A stretch of 64,000 nt of DNA, taken from NCBI GenBank assembly GCA_013398295.1, contig VZSF01001075.1:1674001-1738000 (forward strand). Direction: 5' to 3'. The first letter of the stretch is position 1. Each line of letters starts with the position of its first letter. Source of the stretch: Chionis minor (taxonomy: Eukaryota > Chordata > Aves > Charadriiformes > Chionididae). This document shows, one piece after another, positions 63,707 to 64,000 of the stretch. Position numbers and translations under genes: made by a program. Under the pieces are notes generated by a model, which was not told where the DNA came from, did no database searches, and saw nothing but the letters and a program-made list of their open reading frames with translations.

Positions 63707-64000
63707 ATGTTTATTTTTAGGGTCACCGAAGCCTTTTTGTGAAGAAGATGGTCAATTGTTTTGTTGAATCAGAGCCTCCTCTGAGAAAAAGAGTAAAAAT
63801 GTGTCAGCATTTGGCAAGCATGAGGAACCTAGAGCATTTTAAAAAAAAAAGTTTCCCACCAAGCTCTGTCTTGAGCACATTAATATCAAGTCTTTTATCG
63901 TCATGTTCTACACTGATATAGTCATAAACTACAAACACCCACCTTGACCTGCACATTTGTGACTCTTCTTCTAAATAAAGCTTATCGGTCCTTGGATAAA
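63707..64000. other. Right edge, non-coding
   Basis: Nothing recognisable. A 60-codon plus frame at 63739-63921 has an A run in its middle and no supporting signals. AATAAA occurs at about 63974-63979 near the end, with no exon seen before it. Confidence 0.3.

Noticed and set aside
1..64000. CRISPR arrays, tRNA or rRNA genes, bacterial operons, phage modules
   Set aside because: No regularly spaced repeats, no cloverleaf or rRNA signatures and no tightly packed co-directional frames. The CR1 repeats show vertebrate, probably avian, nuclear DNA.

Overview
This window looks like a stretch of a bird nuclear chromosome. The main evidence is the repeats: at least five pieces of the chicken-repeat-1 (CR1) LINE family end in, or come from, the characteristic avian CR1 3' region. 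They sit in AT-leaning, non-operonic DNA with long gene-free spans. Turtles and crocodilians also carry CR1, so 'bird' is an inference, though a strong one. I see no bacterial gene organisation, no CRISPR array, and no tRNA or rRNA gene.

Most of the window reads as intergenic or intronic DNA. The left edge (2-220) holds the end of a protein-coding gene: a terminal exon for a short membrane-anchored C-terminus, with a poly(A) signal about 30 bases past the stop. Next comes a long non-coding stretch with a small CpG-dense 53-codon ORF (7880-8041). It is followed by the strongest unexplained coding signal, a 322-codon open frame on the minus strand (8840-9808) with one hydrophobic segment. I cannot assign it to a family.

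From 10 to 49 kb there are three short CR1 tails on the plus strand (about 10.8, 21.7 and 25.7 kb) and one on the minus strand (about 27.5 kb). There is also a possible minus-strand terminal exon at 24562-24840, several small GC/CpG-rich islets (about 27.0, 31.0, 32.9 and 46.5 kb), a possible LTR-type fragment near 42.9 kb, and some short perfect hairpins. A plausible plus-strand coding exon lies at 49802-49973, behind a very strong polypyrimidine tract.

From 50 to 64 kb the notable features are a roughly 880-bp 5'-truncated CR1 (53318-54195), which keeps the end of its reverse-transcriptase ORF in broken form, a 17-copy ATCT microsatellite at 60717-60784, and an ancient CR1-like 3' end near 63.65 kb. 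The candidate exons lie far apart and on both strands, so I cannot join them into one gene model. No pathway or multi-gene system can be read from this window. The best leads for something undescribed are the minus-strand ORF at 8840-9808 and the exon at 49802-49973.
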